From assembly GCA_018374635.1 (NCBI GenBank), contig JAHAEW010000004.1:1-64000 (forward strand): DNA of 64,000 nt. Direction: 5' to 3'. The position numbers and the translations under genes are program-made. Each line of letters opens with the position of its first letter. Position 1 is the stretch's first letter. This stretch comes from Clostridiales bacterium (GTDB taxonomy: Bacteria; Bacillota; Clostridia; Oscillospirales; Oscillospiraceae). Below the pieces are notes generated by a model. The model worked only from the letters and a program-made list of their open reading frames with translations. It was not told the DNA's origin and ran no database searches. Positions 9,452 to 17,229 of this stretch are shown here, piece by piece.

Positions 9452-10303
9452 TCAGAGATGTTTCTCGGAAAGCGCGTCGGCGATACGCTCCCGGCTCTCC
9501 TCCGCGCCCTTGGGGTCCCGCTGGCACATCTCATGAAAAAGCACATCCAGCAGATAGAGCTGGGCCATCCGCGCCGCCACAGTTCCCAACTGGAGCGGTC
9601 CCTCCTTGGAGCCGCACTGGAGCACCAGGTCCGCGTACTGAGAGCCGGGCGACTTGGGAAAGCGGCTGATGAGGATGCACCTGGCCCCTCTCCCCTTTGC
9701 CTGGGCCAGCACCTCCACCAGATCCCGGGTGGCGCCGGAGTAGGAAAAATAGAGCACTGCGTCTTCCGGCACGAGCTGAGCCGTCCAGATGGCCTGCATA
9801 TGCGCGTCACAGATAGGGTAGAAATTGGGCCGCACTGTGGAGAAGAGGTGGGCCGCCTCCTGCGCCATGATCATAGAGCCTCCCTGTCCCATACACAGGA
9901 CCTTCCCCGCCTCAGCCATCAGGTCCACAGCCCTGGCGATCTCCTCCGGACGGATGAGCTTGCGCGTCTGGGCGATGGCGGCCACATCCTCGTTGTAAAG
10001 GCGCTGGCAGAGGCTGATCTCCCCCTCCTCCAGATCCATCTCTGGAATGGGAGAGACCCGCTCCGGGATCACCGTGGAGTTGGCCACCGCCAGCTTGAAG
10101 GCGCTGTATCCCTTATACCCCATCCGGCGGCAGAAGCGGGAAATGGTTGCCTCCGCCACGCCGCACTCCTCCGCCAGCTCTGAGATGGACATATACTGGG
10201 TCTGTTTTTCATGGCTGACTACATAGTCGGCCACCTTTTTTTCCGCACCGGTCAGCTGATAATACTCATTGTCCAGCCGGGCGAACACGTTGACCTGCGG
10301 CAT
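9452..10303 (-). CDS. RpiR-family transcriptional regulator
   Basis: 283 residues. An N-terminal helix-turn-helix domain (residues 1-80; SISELAEECGVAEATISRFCRRMGY carries the recognition helix) is followed by a SIS sugar-phosphate-binding domain at about 120-260 (VLCMGQGGSMIMAQ, YFSYSGATRDLVEVL). RpiR proteins sense phosphorylated sugars. Its place between the AGE epimerase and the importer operon suggests it senses an amino-sugar phosphate and controls sialic-acid catabolism, like NanR of this family. GGGAGGTG ribosome-binding site; probably co-transcribed with the epimerase gene 35 bp upstream. Confidence 0.92.
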   Translation of the reverse strand: MPQVNVFARLDNEYYQLTGAEKKVADYVVSHEKQTQYMSISELAEECGVAEATISRFCRRMGYKGYSAFKLAVANSTVIPERVSPIPEMDLEEGEISLCQRLYNEDVAAIAQTRKLIRPEEIARAVDLMAEAGKVLCMGQGGSMIMAQEAAHLFSTVRPNFYPICDAHMQAIWTAQLVPEDAVLYFSYSGATRDLVEVLAQAKGRGARCILISRFPKSPGSQYADLVLQCGSKEGPLQLGTVAARMAQLYLLDVLFHEMCQRDPKGAEESRERIADALSEKHL

Positions 10304-10338
10304 GGGTCCTCACCTCCCTGCGCCTGCCGCGGGTGGAA

Positions 10339-11562
10339 TCAGTCCCGGGCCAGGATCTGTCCCAGCATATGGTCCACCATGGAGAGCATGCGGGGCAGAT
10401 GGAAGGGGCCCTTGAAGGTGGAACCCTTCGTGGAGGGCTGGGTAGGAAGACCGTCCCGGCGCAGGTAGCCGTACCACTCGCCGTACTCACGGTCAGAGAA
10501 GTGCTCCTTGCAGTAATCCAGGGTCTGCTCAAATTTCTCCAGGTAGGACACGTCGCCGGTATCCCGGAAGATCATCATGGACGCGATCAGGATCTCGTCA
10601 TGGGGCCACCAGAGCTTCATATCGTGCTCGTATGCCTCGGTGGGCTTGCCCAGGCAGTCGATGAAGTAGAGCAGTCCGCCGTACTCCTTGTCCCAGCCCG
10701 CCTCAAAGGCCTGGTCAAAGATCTTGACGGCAGTGGCGTGGGTCTCGTCGTCGTGGGCGTAGTTGGCCGCCTCCATCAGGAACCAGGCGCACTCGATGTC
10801 GTGGCCGGGGTTGACCACGCGGCCCTCGGTGACATCCAGGCGTGGAGTGCCGTCGGGGGCCACGGACTCCAGGGTGCACTTGAGTTCAGGCTTGTAGTGG
10901 TACCGGAAGATGGTCTCCACACACTCCTGGGCCCGGGCCGCATAGAGCTTCTGCCGCTCCGGGTCGGCGTCCACCCGGCGGAGCACGGAGGTGATGTTCA
11001 GGTAAATCATGGGATCGGCCAGGGCACGTCCGGTGCGGGTGGCCGGGATGGTCTTGGGTCCCATGCCGGCGGGGTCCTGGATGAGCCCATTGTTGAGCTG
11101 GTAGATCAGCTCATAGGCCGCCCGGGCGCGCTCCAGGCAGGCGGCGTCGCCGGTGACGCCGTAATACTCGGCGTTGGCAATGGCGTAGAAGCCCTCGGAG
11201 AAGCAGTAGCGGCGCTGGCGCAGGGGCTTGCCCTCGGCGGTGACGGTGAAGTACATCCGGTTGCCGGCCTCCCGGTTGATGCAGTGGGCCTCCATAAAAT
11301 CCAGACAGCTCTTGCTGGCCTGGAGCCACTCCTCCTTCACCCCGTACTGGCGGCACAGGTAGGCGAACATCCAGGCACAGCGCCCCTGCATCCAGACGCT
11401 CTTATCGGTGGAATAGATCTCGCCCTTGCGGTCCAGACAGGTGTACACGCCGCCGTTGACGTGGTCCATGCCGTTTTTCAGCCAGAAGTTGACGCAGATG
11501 TCCAGTTCCTCCTTGATCCACTTCTGATGGGCCTCAAGGCGCTCTCTCATAGCAGTATCCAT
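10339..11562 (-). CDS. N-acylglucosamine 2-epimerase (AGE family)
   Basis: 407 residues from MDTAMRERLEAHQ, matching the family length of about 390-420. An upstream in-frame extension of 79 residues crosses the promoter and is rejected. (alpha/alpha)6-barrel family. Conserved residues seen: GRCAWMFAYL near residue 60, PGHDIECAWFL near 255 (catalytic His) and WWPHDEILIA near 320 (second His). It interconverts ManNAc and GlcNAc without phosphate. With NanA, a kinase and NagA/NagB this gives the epimerase-first sialic-acid route known from Bacteroides fragilis, rather than the NanK/NanE-6-P route. No NanE-type 6-phosphate epimerase is in the window. Confidence 0.88.
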   Translation of the reverse strand: MDTAMRERLEAHQKWIKEELDICVNFWLKNGMDHVNGGVYTCLDRKGEIYSTDKSVWMQGRCAWMFAYLCRQYGVKEEWLQASKSCLDFMEAHCINREAGNRMYFTVTAEGKPLRQRRYCFSEGFYAIANAEYYGVTGDAACLERARAAYELIYQLNNGLIQDPAGMGPKTIPATRTGRALADPMIYLNITSVLRRVDADPERQKLYAARAQECVETIFRYHYKPELKCTLESVAPDGTPRLDVTEGRVVNPGHDIECAWFLMEAANYAHDDETHATAVKIFDQAFEAGWDKEYGGLLYFIDCLGKPTEAYEHDMKLWWPHDEILIASMMIFRDTGDVSYLEKFEQTLDYCKEHFSDREYGEWYGYLRRDGLPTQPSTKGSTFKGPFHLPRMLSMVDHMLGQILARD

Positions 11563-11643
11563 AACTTCGTTCCGCCTTCCTTTTGATACAAATTGCATAA
11601 TGGACGGGGGCTTGAAACAGGCTTCCCTTTCCTTATCGGCTAT

Positions 11644-11673
11644 ATCATACCGTTGAAAGTAACTTTCAGTCAA
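11644..11673 (-). promoter_or_regulatory. AGE-rpiR promoter with operator in the spacer
   Basis: TTGACT (11668-11673) and TATGAT (11644-11649) are 18 bp apart on the minus strand. A perfect palindrome TGAAAG-TTA-CTTTCA (11654-11668) fills the spacer, so a bound regulator would block RNA polymerase. RpiR autoregulation is the simplest reading. The 251-bp divergent gap also contains TTGACA at 11715-11720 facing the ROK gene, but its spacing to TATAAG (11742) is 21 bp, so that promoter is uncertain. Confidence 0.7.
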
Positions 11674-11813
11674 TAGCTTCTTTGAAACTTTTTTCGATTT
11701 TTCCCGGAAATCCCTTGACAGATTGAAAAAAACTGATAGCCTATAAGTGGATAAATTTGATGGGCGGCACAAAAAAATGTCCCCAAATGATACATTCAAG
11801 GAGGAGGATACCG

Positions 11814-13187
11814 ATGAAACACCTCGGCATTGACGTTTCCGTTCGTAATCTCCCTGAGCTGGACCCCAACTACATTCCGCTCTTCCCCTTTTATGAGTCC
11901 TTTCTGAAGGGCGCCTCCAAGCCCCTGGACATCGCGGTGGAGCGCTCTGCCGGTCAGGTGGCCGTCTATAAGACCTTCATTCACGGTACTCCCGAGATGG
12001 CTGAGGCTGACCTCTACTATGTGGACCGCATCATTAAGACCCTGCTGTGGCTCAAGGGCGGCTTCAAGGTCTATATCGCCGGCGACAAGGCCATCTATGA
12101 GGCCATCCACAAGACCTACTCCAAGGAGGGCGCCCGCGCCTTTGATGAGAATTTCATGGCCGGCGTCTATGAGCATCCCTTCGAGGTGGTCTACTGCGAC
12201 GCCGTTCCCGCTGAGGTGAGCAAGTCCGAGGCCATCGGCCGCCACATGAACGGCTGCCGCATCGGTTTTGACGCCGGCGGAAGCGACCGAAAGGTCTCTG
12301 CCGTCATCGACGGCGAGCCCGTGTTCTCTGAAGAAGTGGTGTGGTTCCCCAAGACCAACTCCGACCCCGACTACCACTACCAGGGCATTGTGGACGCCAT
12401 GAAGTCTGCCGCCGCCCATATGCCCCGGGTAGACGCCATCGGCGTGTCCTCCGCCGGCATCTACATCGGCAACCGCACCATGGTGGCCTCTCTGTTCCTG
12501 AAGGTCGGCAAAGAAGACTTTGACGCCAAGGTGAAGGACATCTACATCCGCGCCGCCAAGGAGTTTGGCGATGTGCCCATTGTGGTGGCCAACGACGGCG
12601 ACGTGTCCGCCCTGGCCGGCGCCATGAGCCTGGAGGAGAACAACGTCCTGGGCATTGCCATGGGCACCAGCGAGGCCGTTGGCTTCGTGGATGACAAGGG
12701 CAACATCACCGGCTGGCTCAACGAGCTGGCTTTCGTCCCCGTGGACGCCGCCCCCACCGCCATGGTGGACGAGTGGTCCGGCGACATCGGCTGCGGCGTG
12801 AAGTACTTCTCCCAGGATTCCGTCATCAAGCTGGCCCCCGCCGCCGGCATCGAGCTGGACGAATCCCTCTCCCCCGCCGAGAAGCTCAAGGTGGTGCAGG
12901 GCCTCATGGAGAAGGACGACGACCGCGCCGCCGCCATCTACCGCTCCATCGGCGTGTATCTGGGCCATGCCCTGCGCCTGTACTATCACTTCTACGGATT
13001 CAAGCACATCCTGCTGCTGGGCCGGGTGATGTCCGGCAAGGGCGGCGACATCGTACTGGCCGAGGCCAAGCGTGTACTGGCCGAGGAGTATGCCGACATC
13101 GCTTCCAAGATCAATCCCACCCTGCCCGACGAGAAGGCCCGCCGGGTAGGCCAGTCTGTGGCCGCCGCCTCCCTGCCCGAGTTTTGA
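11814..13187 (+). CDS. ROK/ASKHA-fold sugar kinase with N-terminal extension
   Basis: 457 residues; the start is fixed by AAGGAGGAGG 7 nt before ATGAAACACC. The kinase fold begins only at about residue 148 (RIGFDAGGSDRKVSAVIDG, phosphate-1 loop), followed by DAIGVSSAGIYIGN and VVANDGDVSALAGA (catalytic Asp near 263) and the adenosine region LGIAMGTSEAVGF. Residues 1-147 are an extension I do not recognise. The zinc motif of classic ROK proteins (C.CG..GC) is not seen; the equivalent stretch reads WSGDIGCGVKYF. Divergent to AGE, it is the best candidate for the GlcNAc (or ManNAc) kinase the pathway needs. The role is inferred from context. Confidence 0.75.
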   Translation: MKHLGIDVSVRNLPELDPNYIPLFPFYESFLKGASKPLDIAVERSAGQVAVYKTFIHGTPEMAEADLYYVDRIIKTLLWLKGGFKVYIAGDKAIYEAIHKTYSKEGARAFDENFMAGVYEHPFEVVYCDAVPAEVSKSEAIGRHMNGCRIGFDAGGSDRKVSAVIDGEPVFSEEVVWFPKTNSDPDYHYQGIVDAMKSAAAHMPRVDAIGVSSAGIYIGNRTMVASLFLKVGKEDFDAKVKDIYIRAAKEFGDVPIVVANDGDVSALAGAMSLEENNVLGIAMGTSEAVGFVDDKGNITGWLNELAFVPVDAAPTAMVDEWSGDIGCGVKYFSQDSVIKLAPAAGIELDESLSPAEKLKVVQGLMEKDDDRAAAIYRSIGVYLGHALRLYYHFYGFKHILLLGRVMSGKGGDIVLAEAKRVLAEEYADIASKINPTLPDEKARRVGQSVAAASLPEF

Positions 13188-13208
13188 TCCGGCCACGCCA
13201 TAACAAGC

Positions 13209-13249
13209 AAAAACATCCGGCTCTCCCTGTGGAGAGCCGGATGTTTTTG
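13209..13249. terminator. Bidirectional terminator between ROK kinase and yesL
   Basis: A long perfect stem (AAAAACATCCGGCTCTCC / GGAGAGCCGGATGTTTTT) lies between convergent genes. The A and T flanks give a U-tract on both strands. Confidence 0.9.
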
Positions 13250-13263
13250 TATGCCCAAACGGG

Positions 13264-13926
13264 TCAGCGCAGATACCAGGGCCGCTCCTCCGGATCATCC
13301 GGCAGCCCCTCCTCCGGGATGGTATAGGGGCGGAAGATCCGCTCCAGCAGCAGGGAGGCCGCCAGTCCGGTCAGCGCGGGGACCAGGAGCAGGGGCGCCA
13401 GATAGCGTGCCGACACCAGCCCTGCCGCCAGCAGCAGCACCCCCAGCACCAGGGTGGACGGGAGATGTCCCAGCGCCAGCCGGAGAGACAGGCTTAGAGC
13501 CCCCCACCCCCCCTGGCTGAACCGGGAGATCACCGGGAATACATAGCCCAGCACCCCCAGCAGTACCAGAGTCACCAGCCCATAGACCAGCAGCAGGGAC
13601 ATGGCCGGCCGGCTGCCTGCCAGGGCCATCTGGTAGACCACATACAGCCCCCCCAGCACAAACTGTCCCAACACCAGACACACCAGCCCGCTCAGAAAGC
13701 TCACCTTGAAATTGCTCTTCAGGCACTCCAGAAAGTTCCGGAAGGGATGGGGCTCCCCCTTCCGGATGCACTTGACCAGCGTATAGTAAAGGGCCGTGGT
13801 GGCCGGGCCGGCCGTGACCACGGGAATGCACAGCGCCACCCAGAGCAGGCTCAGGGCCGCCAGATTGAAAATCAGGTCAATGGTCTGAAAAAAACCGTTT
13901 TGGGGATCAAAGATACTGCGCCACAC
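13264..13926 (-). CDS. YesL-family (DUF624) membrane protein
   Basis: 220 residues using a GTG start (MWRSIFDPQNGFFQ). AAGGAGG lies 8 nt before this GTG, while the ATG 17 codons upstream has no ribosome-binding site, and family members begin close to the F(D/N)P.N.FF motif. About five membrane segments (near 20-45, 70-95, 105-130, 140-165, 175-195). YesL proteins usually accompany carbohydrate ABC importers, but their function is not established. Here it lies next to the amino-sugar locus but has its own promoters. Confidence 0.85.
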   Translation of the reverse strand: MWRSIFDPQNGFFQTIDLIFNLAALSLLWVALCIPVVTAGPATTALYYTLVKCIRKGEPHPFRNFLECLKSNFKVSFLSGLVCLVLGQFVLGGLYVVYQMALAGSRPAMSLLLVYGLVTLVLLGVLGYVFPVISRFSQGGWGALSLSLRLALGHLPSTLVLGVLLLAAGLVSARYLAPLLLVPALTGLAASLLLERIFRPYTIPEEGLPDDPEERPWYLR

Positions 13927-13989
13927 ACCGATGTCCTCCTTGTGGTCCTCCGGGCATCCGTCCAGGGCCCGGTCCATCTGATGGAATGT

Positions 13990-14018
13990 ATTCTATCCTA
14001 TTTCCCGGAAAACGTCAA
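13990..14018 (-). promoter_or_regulatory. Proximal yesL promoter
   Basis: TTGACG (14013-14018) and TAGAAT (13990-13995) are 17 bp apart on the minus strand, about 60 bp upstream of the GTG start of yesL. The -35 box abuts the hairpin at 14017-14045. Confidence 0.65.
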
Positions 14019-14045
14019 ATGCCGCGGGATGACCCGCGGCATTTT
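14017..14045. terminator. Terminator-like hairpin upstream of yesL
   Basis: Perfect palindrome AAATGCCGCGGG / CCCGCGGCATTT with a 4-nt loop. It lies between two minus-strand promoters, so it could end a short RNA starting at the distal promoter. The U-run is short (mostly the paired ATTT), so termination strength is unsure. It may instead stop plus-strand readthrough. Confidence 0.55.
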
Positions 14046-14103
14046 CCTCGCCTTTTCCTCACGCCCGCCTGCGGCGGCGCGTCTCCCCTCAGGAGATAAA
14101 GTC

Positions 14104-14131
14104 ATTATATGTCTTTTCTGTTCCCTGTCAA
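14104..14131 (-). promoter_or_regulatory. Distal promoter upstream of yesL (possible small RNA)
   Basis: TTGACA (14126-14131) and TATAAT (14104-14109), both perfect consensus, are 16 bp apart on the minus strand. Transcription would run through GC-rich sequence into the hairpin at 14017-14045, giving either a short RNA of about 85 nt or a long yesL leader. The rest of the 344-bp gap up to the plus-strand gene at 14271 is T/C-rich with no further clear signal. Confidence 0.6.
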
Positions 14132-14270
14132 CCCATTTTCCGCCCTATTTCTTCCATCTCTATTGTATTTTTCGATAAAGCCCCCTCCCTTCTTCCCTTT
14201 TTGCCCGGTTTCGACTAAGATAATGTCTGCCGCATCGGCAACAAATCATGGACAGGAGCTGGACAGGCGG

Positions 14271-14867
14271 ATGGATATGGAACAGAGAGATACATTGGGT
14301 GTGGTCATGGGCCGCTTCCAGGGGCTGCACCTGGGGCATATGGAATACCTGCTGGCAGGGGCGGAGCGCTGTGAACATCTTCTGGTGGGCGTGACTCACT
14401 TCGACCCCTGGGAACACGCGCCGGAGCTGCTCCGGGATCTGAGCCGCATGGACGCCGCGGCCAATCCCTTCACCTACTATGAACGCCTGTCCATGCTCCG
14501 GGACGCACTCACCGAGGCCGGCCTTCCCCGGGAGCGCTTTGATCTTGTCCCCTTCCCCATTGAGCACCCGGAGCGCATCCCCGAGTTCATTCCCCGGGAG
14601 GCTGTGTGCTATGTGACCATCTACGACCAGTGGGGATACCACAAGCGTCAGGTCCTGACCGATCTTGGCTTTCCGACCCGGGTCCTCTGGGTGCGGGATG
14701 ACAGCCAGCGCCTCACCAGCGGAACGGAGGTCCGCCGGCGGATCGCGGAGGGAAAGCCCTGGTCCCACCTGGTCCCGCCCGCGGTATCCCGGTATCTGCT
14801 GGAACACGGCCTGGTCCAGCGTCTGGCTGCCGGTATCCGGCCGGAGGACTCAGACACCTCCAGGTAG
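14271..14867 (+). CDS. NMN adenylyltransferase-like nucleotidyltransferase
   Basis: 198 residues. HIGH-superfamily nucleotidyltransferase: GRFQGLHLGHMEYL near residue 13 carries the phosphate-binding HxGH motif, and SGTEVRRRI near 150 matches the second ATP-binding signature (ISSTxIR type). Family members adenylylate NMN or nicotinate mononucleotide in NAD synthesis; NMN is the likely but unproven substrate here. ATG at 14271 follows AGGCGG; the ATG two codons later is also possible, with AGGCGG 6 nt before it. A single-gene unit on the plus strand, convergent with hemL. Confidence 0.75.
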   Translation: MDMEQRDTLGVVMGRFQGLHLGHMEYLLAGAERCEHLLVGVTHFDPWEHAPELLRDLSRMDAAANPFTYYERLSMLRDALTEAGLPRERFDLVPFPIEHPERIPEFIPREAVCYVTIYDQWGYHKRQVLTDLGFPTRVLWVRDDSQRLTSGTEVRRRIAEGKPWSHLVPPAVSRYLLEHGLVQRLAAGIRPEDSDTSR

Positions 14868-14868
14868 A

Positions 14869-14914
14869 AGGAGACGCCGCAGAACGCTTTGTTCCGCGGC
14901 GTCTCCTGTTTTAT
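14869..14914. terminator. Convergent terminator between nucleotidyltransferase and hemL
   Basis: A 12-bp perfect stem AGGAGACGCCGC / GCGGCGTCTCCT is followed by GTTTTAT on the plus strand. It also lies directly after the hemL stop, so it may serve both directions. Confidence 0.8.
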
Positions 14915-14917
14915 CAA

Positions 14918-16210
14918 TTACAGCGCGGCAAATACCTCGTCCGCCGCAACGCGGGTCTGCTCCAGCAGCTCCCCGGTATGGGCCGCCGAGAGGAACATGG
15001 CTTCAAACTGGGCTGGGGCCAGATAGACGCCCCGCTCCAGCATCCCGGCAAAATACCGGGCGTACATCCCCACGTCGCTCCCCTTGGCGTCCACAAAGGT
15101 ACTCACGCTGCTGGGCGTGAAGAAGGGAGAGAGCAGGCTGCCGATCTGGTTGATGGAGACCCCCACCCCGTGTTTTTCCGCCAGTGCCCGGAACTCCCGG
15201 GCCAGCCAGAGGGCTTTTTCCTCGATCATGGAATAGATCTCCGGATGGCTCTTCAGCCAGCTCAGCTGGGCCAGTCCCGCGGCCATGGCCACCGGGTTGC
15301 CGCTGAGGGTGCCCGCCTGATAGACCGGGCCGCAGGGGGCCACCTCCTCCATCAGTTCCCGCCGGGCGCAGTAGGCCCCCACCGGCATGCCGCCGCCGAT
15401 GATCTTTCCAAAGGTCACGATGTCGGCCCGCACGCCGAAATAGGCCTGGGCTCCGCCCAGCGCCAGCCGGAAGCCGGTGATGACCTCGTCGAAGACCAGC
15501 AGGGCCCCATATTTGTCGCACAGGGTCCGCAGACCGCTCAGGAAGCCGGGCGCGGGGTTCACCACGCCCATGTTGGCCGCCACAGGCTCCACAATGACGC
15601 AGGCCACCTCGTTCCGGTTGGCCTCCAGCAGACGCTCCACGCTGTCCAGGTCGTTGAACTGGGCCGTCAGGGTGTGGCGCACCACGTCCTGGGGCACACC
15701 TGCCGAGGTGGGATGCCCTCCCGCCAGCGCGGAGGACCCCGCCCCCACCAGCAGGCAGTCGCTGTGCCCGTGGTAGCAGCCCTCAAACTTGATGATCTTA
15801 TCCCGTCCGGTGGCTCCCCGGGCCAGGCGGATGGCTGACATGACGGCCTCTGTTCCCGAGTTGACCATGCGCACCATCTCGATGTTGGGGACCAGCTCCA
15901 CCATGAGCTGGGCGATCTCCACTTCCCGCCCGGTGGGCGCGCCGAAGCTCAGTCCGTCCTTGACGGCCCGCTCCACCGCCTCCCGGATGACCGGGTGGTT
16001 GTGGCCCAGAATCATGGGCCCCCAGGAGCAGACATAGTCGATATAGCCGCGCCCCTCCACGTCATAGATATATGGGCCATTGGCACGGGCAATGAAGCGG
16101 GGCGCCATGTCCACCGCGCGGAAGGCCCGCACCGGAGAGTTGACGCCGCCGGGGAGCACCTTGAGGGCCTCCGCAAAGAGCTCCTGAGAGGTTGTGCGCC
16201 GGTTCATCAT
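14918..16210 (-). CDS. hemL: Glutamate-1-semialdehyde 2,1-aminomutase
   Basis: 430 residues. PLP-dependent class-III aminotransferase that converts glutamate-1-semialdehyde into 5-aminolevulinate (C5 pathway). Seen: substrate region GGVNSPVRAF near residue 20, VNSGTEAVMSAIRLAR near 120, LVFDEVITGFR near 245, and TFGKIIGGGMP near 265 with the PLP lysine. The start overlaps hemB by ATGA with GGGGGAGATC upstream, indicating translational coupling. Last gene of the cbiM-hemL operon. Confidence 0.97.
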   Translation of the reverse strand: MMNRRTTSQELFAEALKVLPGGVNSPVRAFRAVDMAPRFIARANGPYIYDVEGRGYIDYVCSWGPMILGHNHPVIREAVERAVKDGLSFGAPTGREVEIAQLMVELVPNIEMVRMVNSGTEAVMSAIRLARGATGRDKIIKFEGCYHGHSDCLLVGAGSSALAGGHPTSAGVPQDVVRHTLTAQFNDLDSVERLLEANRNEVACVIVEPVAANMGVVNPAPGFLSGLRTLCDKYGALLVFDEVITGFRLALGGAQAYFGVRADIVTFGKIIGGGMPVGAYCARRELMEEVAPCGPVYQAGTLSGNPVAMAAGLAQLSWLKSHPEIYSMIEEKALWLAREFRALAEKHGVGVSINQIGSLLSPFFTPSSVSTFVDAKGSDVGMYARYFAGMLERGVYLAPAQFEAMFLSAAHTGELLEQTRVAADEVFAAL

Positions 16211-17190
16211 CCGATCTCCCCCTTCCGCATGGCGTCGGCCAGTTCTTTGGCGTAGTAGGTGATGAGCATATCGGCCCCTGCCCGGAAGATGGACACGGCG
16301 CTCTCGCACATGACCCGGTGCTCGTCGATGAGGCCCTCCCGGGCCGCCGCTTTGATCATGGCGTACTCCCCCGACACCTGGTAGGCGCACAGGGGCAGGC
16401 GGAAGGCGTCGGCGCACTCCCGGATCACGTCCAGGTAGGGGAGCGCGGGCTTGACCATCAGCAGGTCGGCCCCCTCCTCCACATCCAGCGCACACTCCTT
16501 GAGGGCCTCTTTCCGGTTATGGGGGTCCATCTGGTAGCCCTTCCGGTCCCCAAAGGAGGGAGCCGAGCCGGCCGCCGCCCGAAAGGGACCGTAAAAGGCC
16601 GAGGCATACTTGGCCGAGTAGGACAGGATGGGTACATTCTGAAACCCGTGCTCGTCCAGTCTGGCCCGGATGGCCGTCACACGGCCGTCCATCATGTCGG
16701 AGGGGGCCACCATATCGGCGCCCGCCCGGGCGTGGGAGAGCGCCGTCCTGGCCAGCAGCTCCAGCGTGGCGTCGTTGTCCACGCTGTGGCCGCACAGAGT
16801 CCCGCAGTGGCCGTGGTCGGTGTACTCGCACATGCACACGTCGGTGATGACATAGAAGTCGGGATAGGACCGCTTGATGAGGCGCACCGCCTCCTGCACC
16901 ACGCCGTGCTCATCCCAGGCGGAGGAGCCCGTGGCGTCCTTGTGCTCCGGCAGGCCAAAGAGGATGCACCGGCCCACTCCGTGGGCCAGACAGTCCTCCA
17001 CCGCCCGTCCCACGCTGTCCAGCCCGTAGTGGAGCTGTCCCTCCAGCGAGGGGATGGGGCGCGTGCCCGTCAGGGTCTCGTCCACAAAGATAGGATAGAT
17101 CAGGCTGTCGGGCGAGAGACGGGTCTCCCGGCACAGCCTCCGGATGCTCTCATTGCCCCGCAGGCGGCGGGGCCGAATGCTCAGGTCCAT
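16207..17190 (-). CDS. hemB: Porphobilinogen synthase (ALA dehydratase)
   Basis: 327 residues. Condenses two 5-aminolevulinates to porphobilinogen. Active-site lysines are in SYSAKYASAFYGPFR (near 195) and LMVKPALPYLD (near 247). Metal-binding cysteines are in DVCMCEYTDHGHCG (near 120), the zinc-type pattern. AAGGAGG upstream; gap of 39 bp from cobA/hemD and 4-bp overlap with hemL. Confidence 0.97.
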   Translation of the reverse strand: MDLSIRPRRLRGNESIRRLCRETRLSPDSLIYPIFVDETLTGTRPIPSLEGQLHYGLDSVGRAVEDCLAHGVGRCILFGLPEHKDATGSSAWDEHGVVQEAVRLIKRSYPDFYVITDVCMCEYTDHGHCGTLCGHSVDNDATLELLARTALSHARAGADMVAPSDMMDGRVTAIRARLDEHGFQNVPILSYSAKYASAFYGPFRAAAGSAPSFGDRKGYQMDPHNRKEALKECALDVEEGADLLMVKPALPYLDVIRECADAFRLPLCAYQVSGEYAMIKAAAREGLIDEHRVMCESAVSIFRAGADMLITYYAKELADAMRKGEIG

Positions 17191-17229
17191 GGAAATGGCC
17201 TCCTTGTTTTTCTTGCTTGTCAGACGGAC

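Noticed and set aside
11796..13298. Minus-strand 500-codon frame opposite the ROK kinase
   Set aside because: Antisense shadow, runs through the bidirectional terminator at 13209-13249, and shows Gly/Val/His bias.
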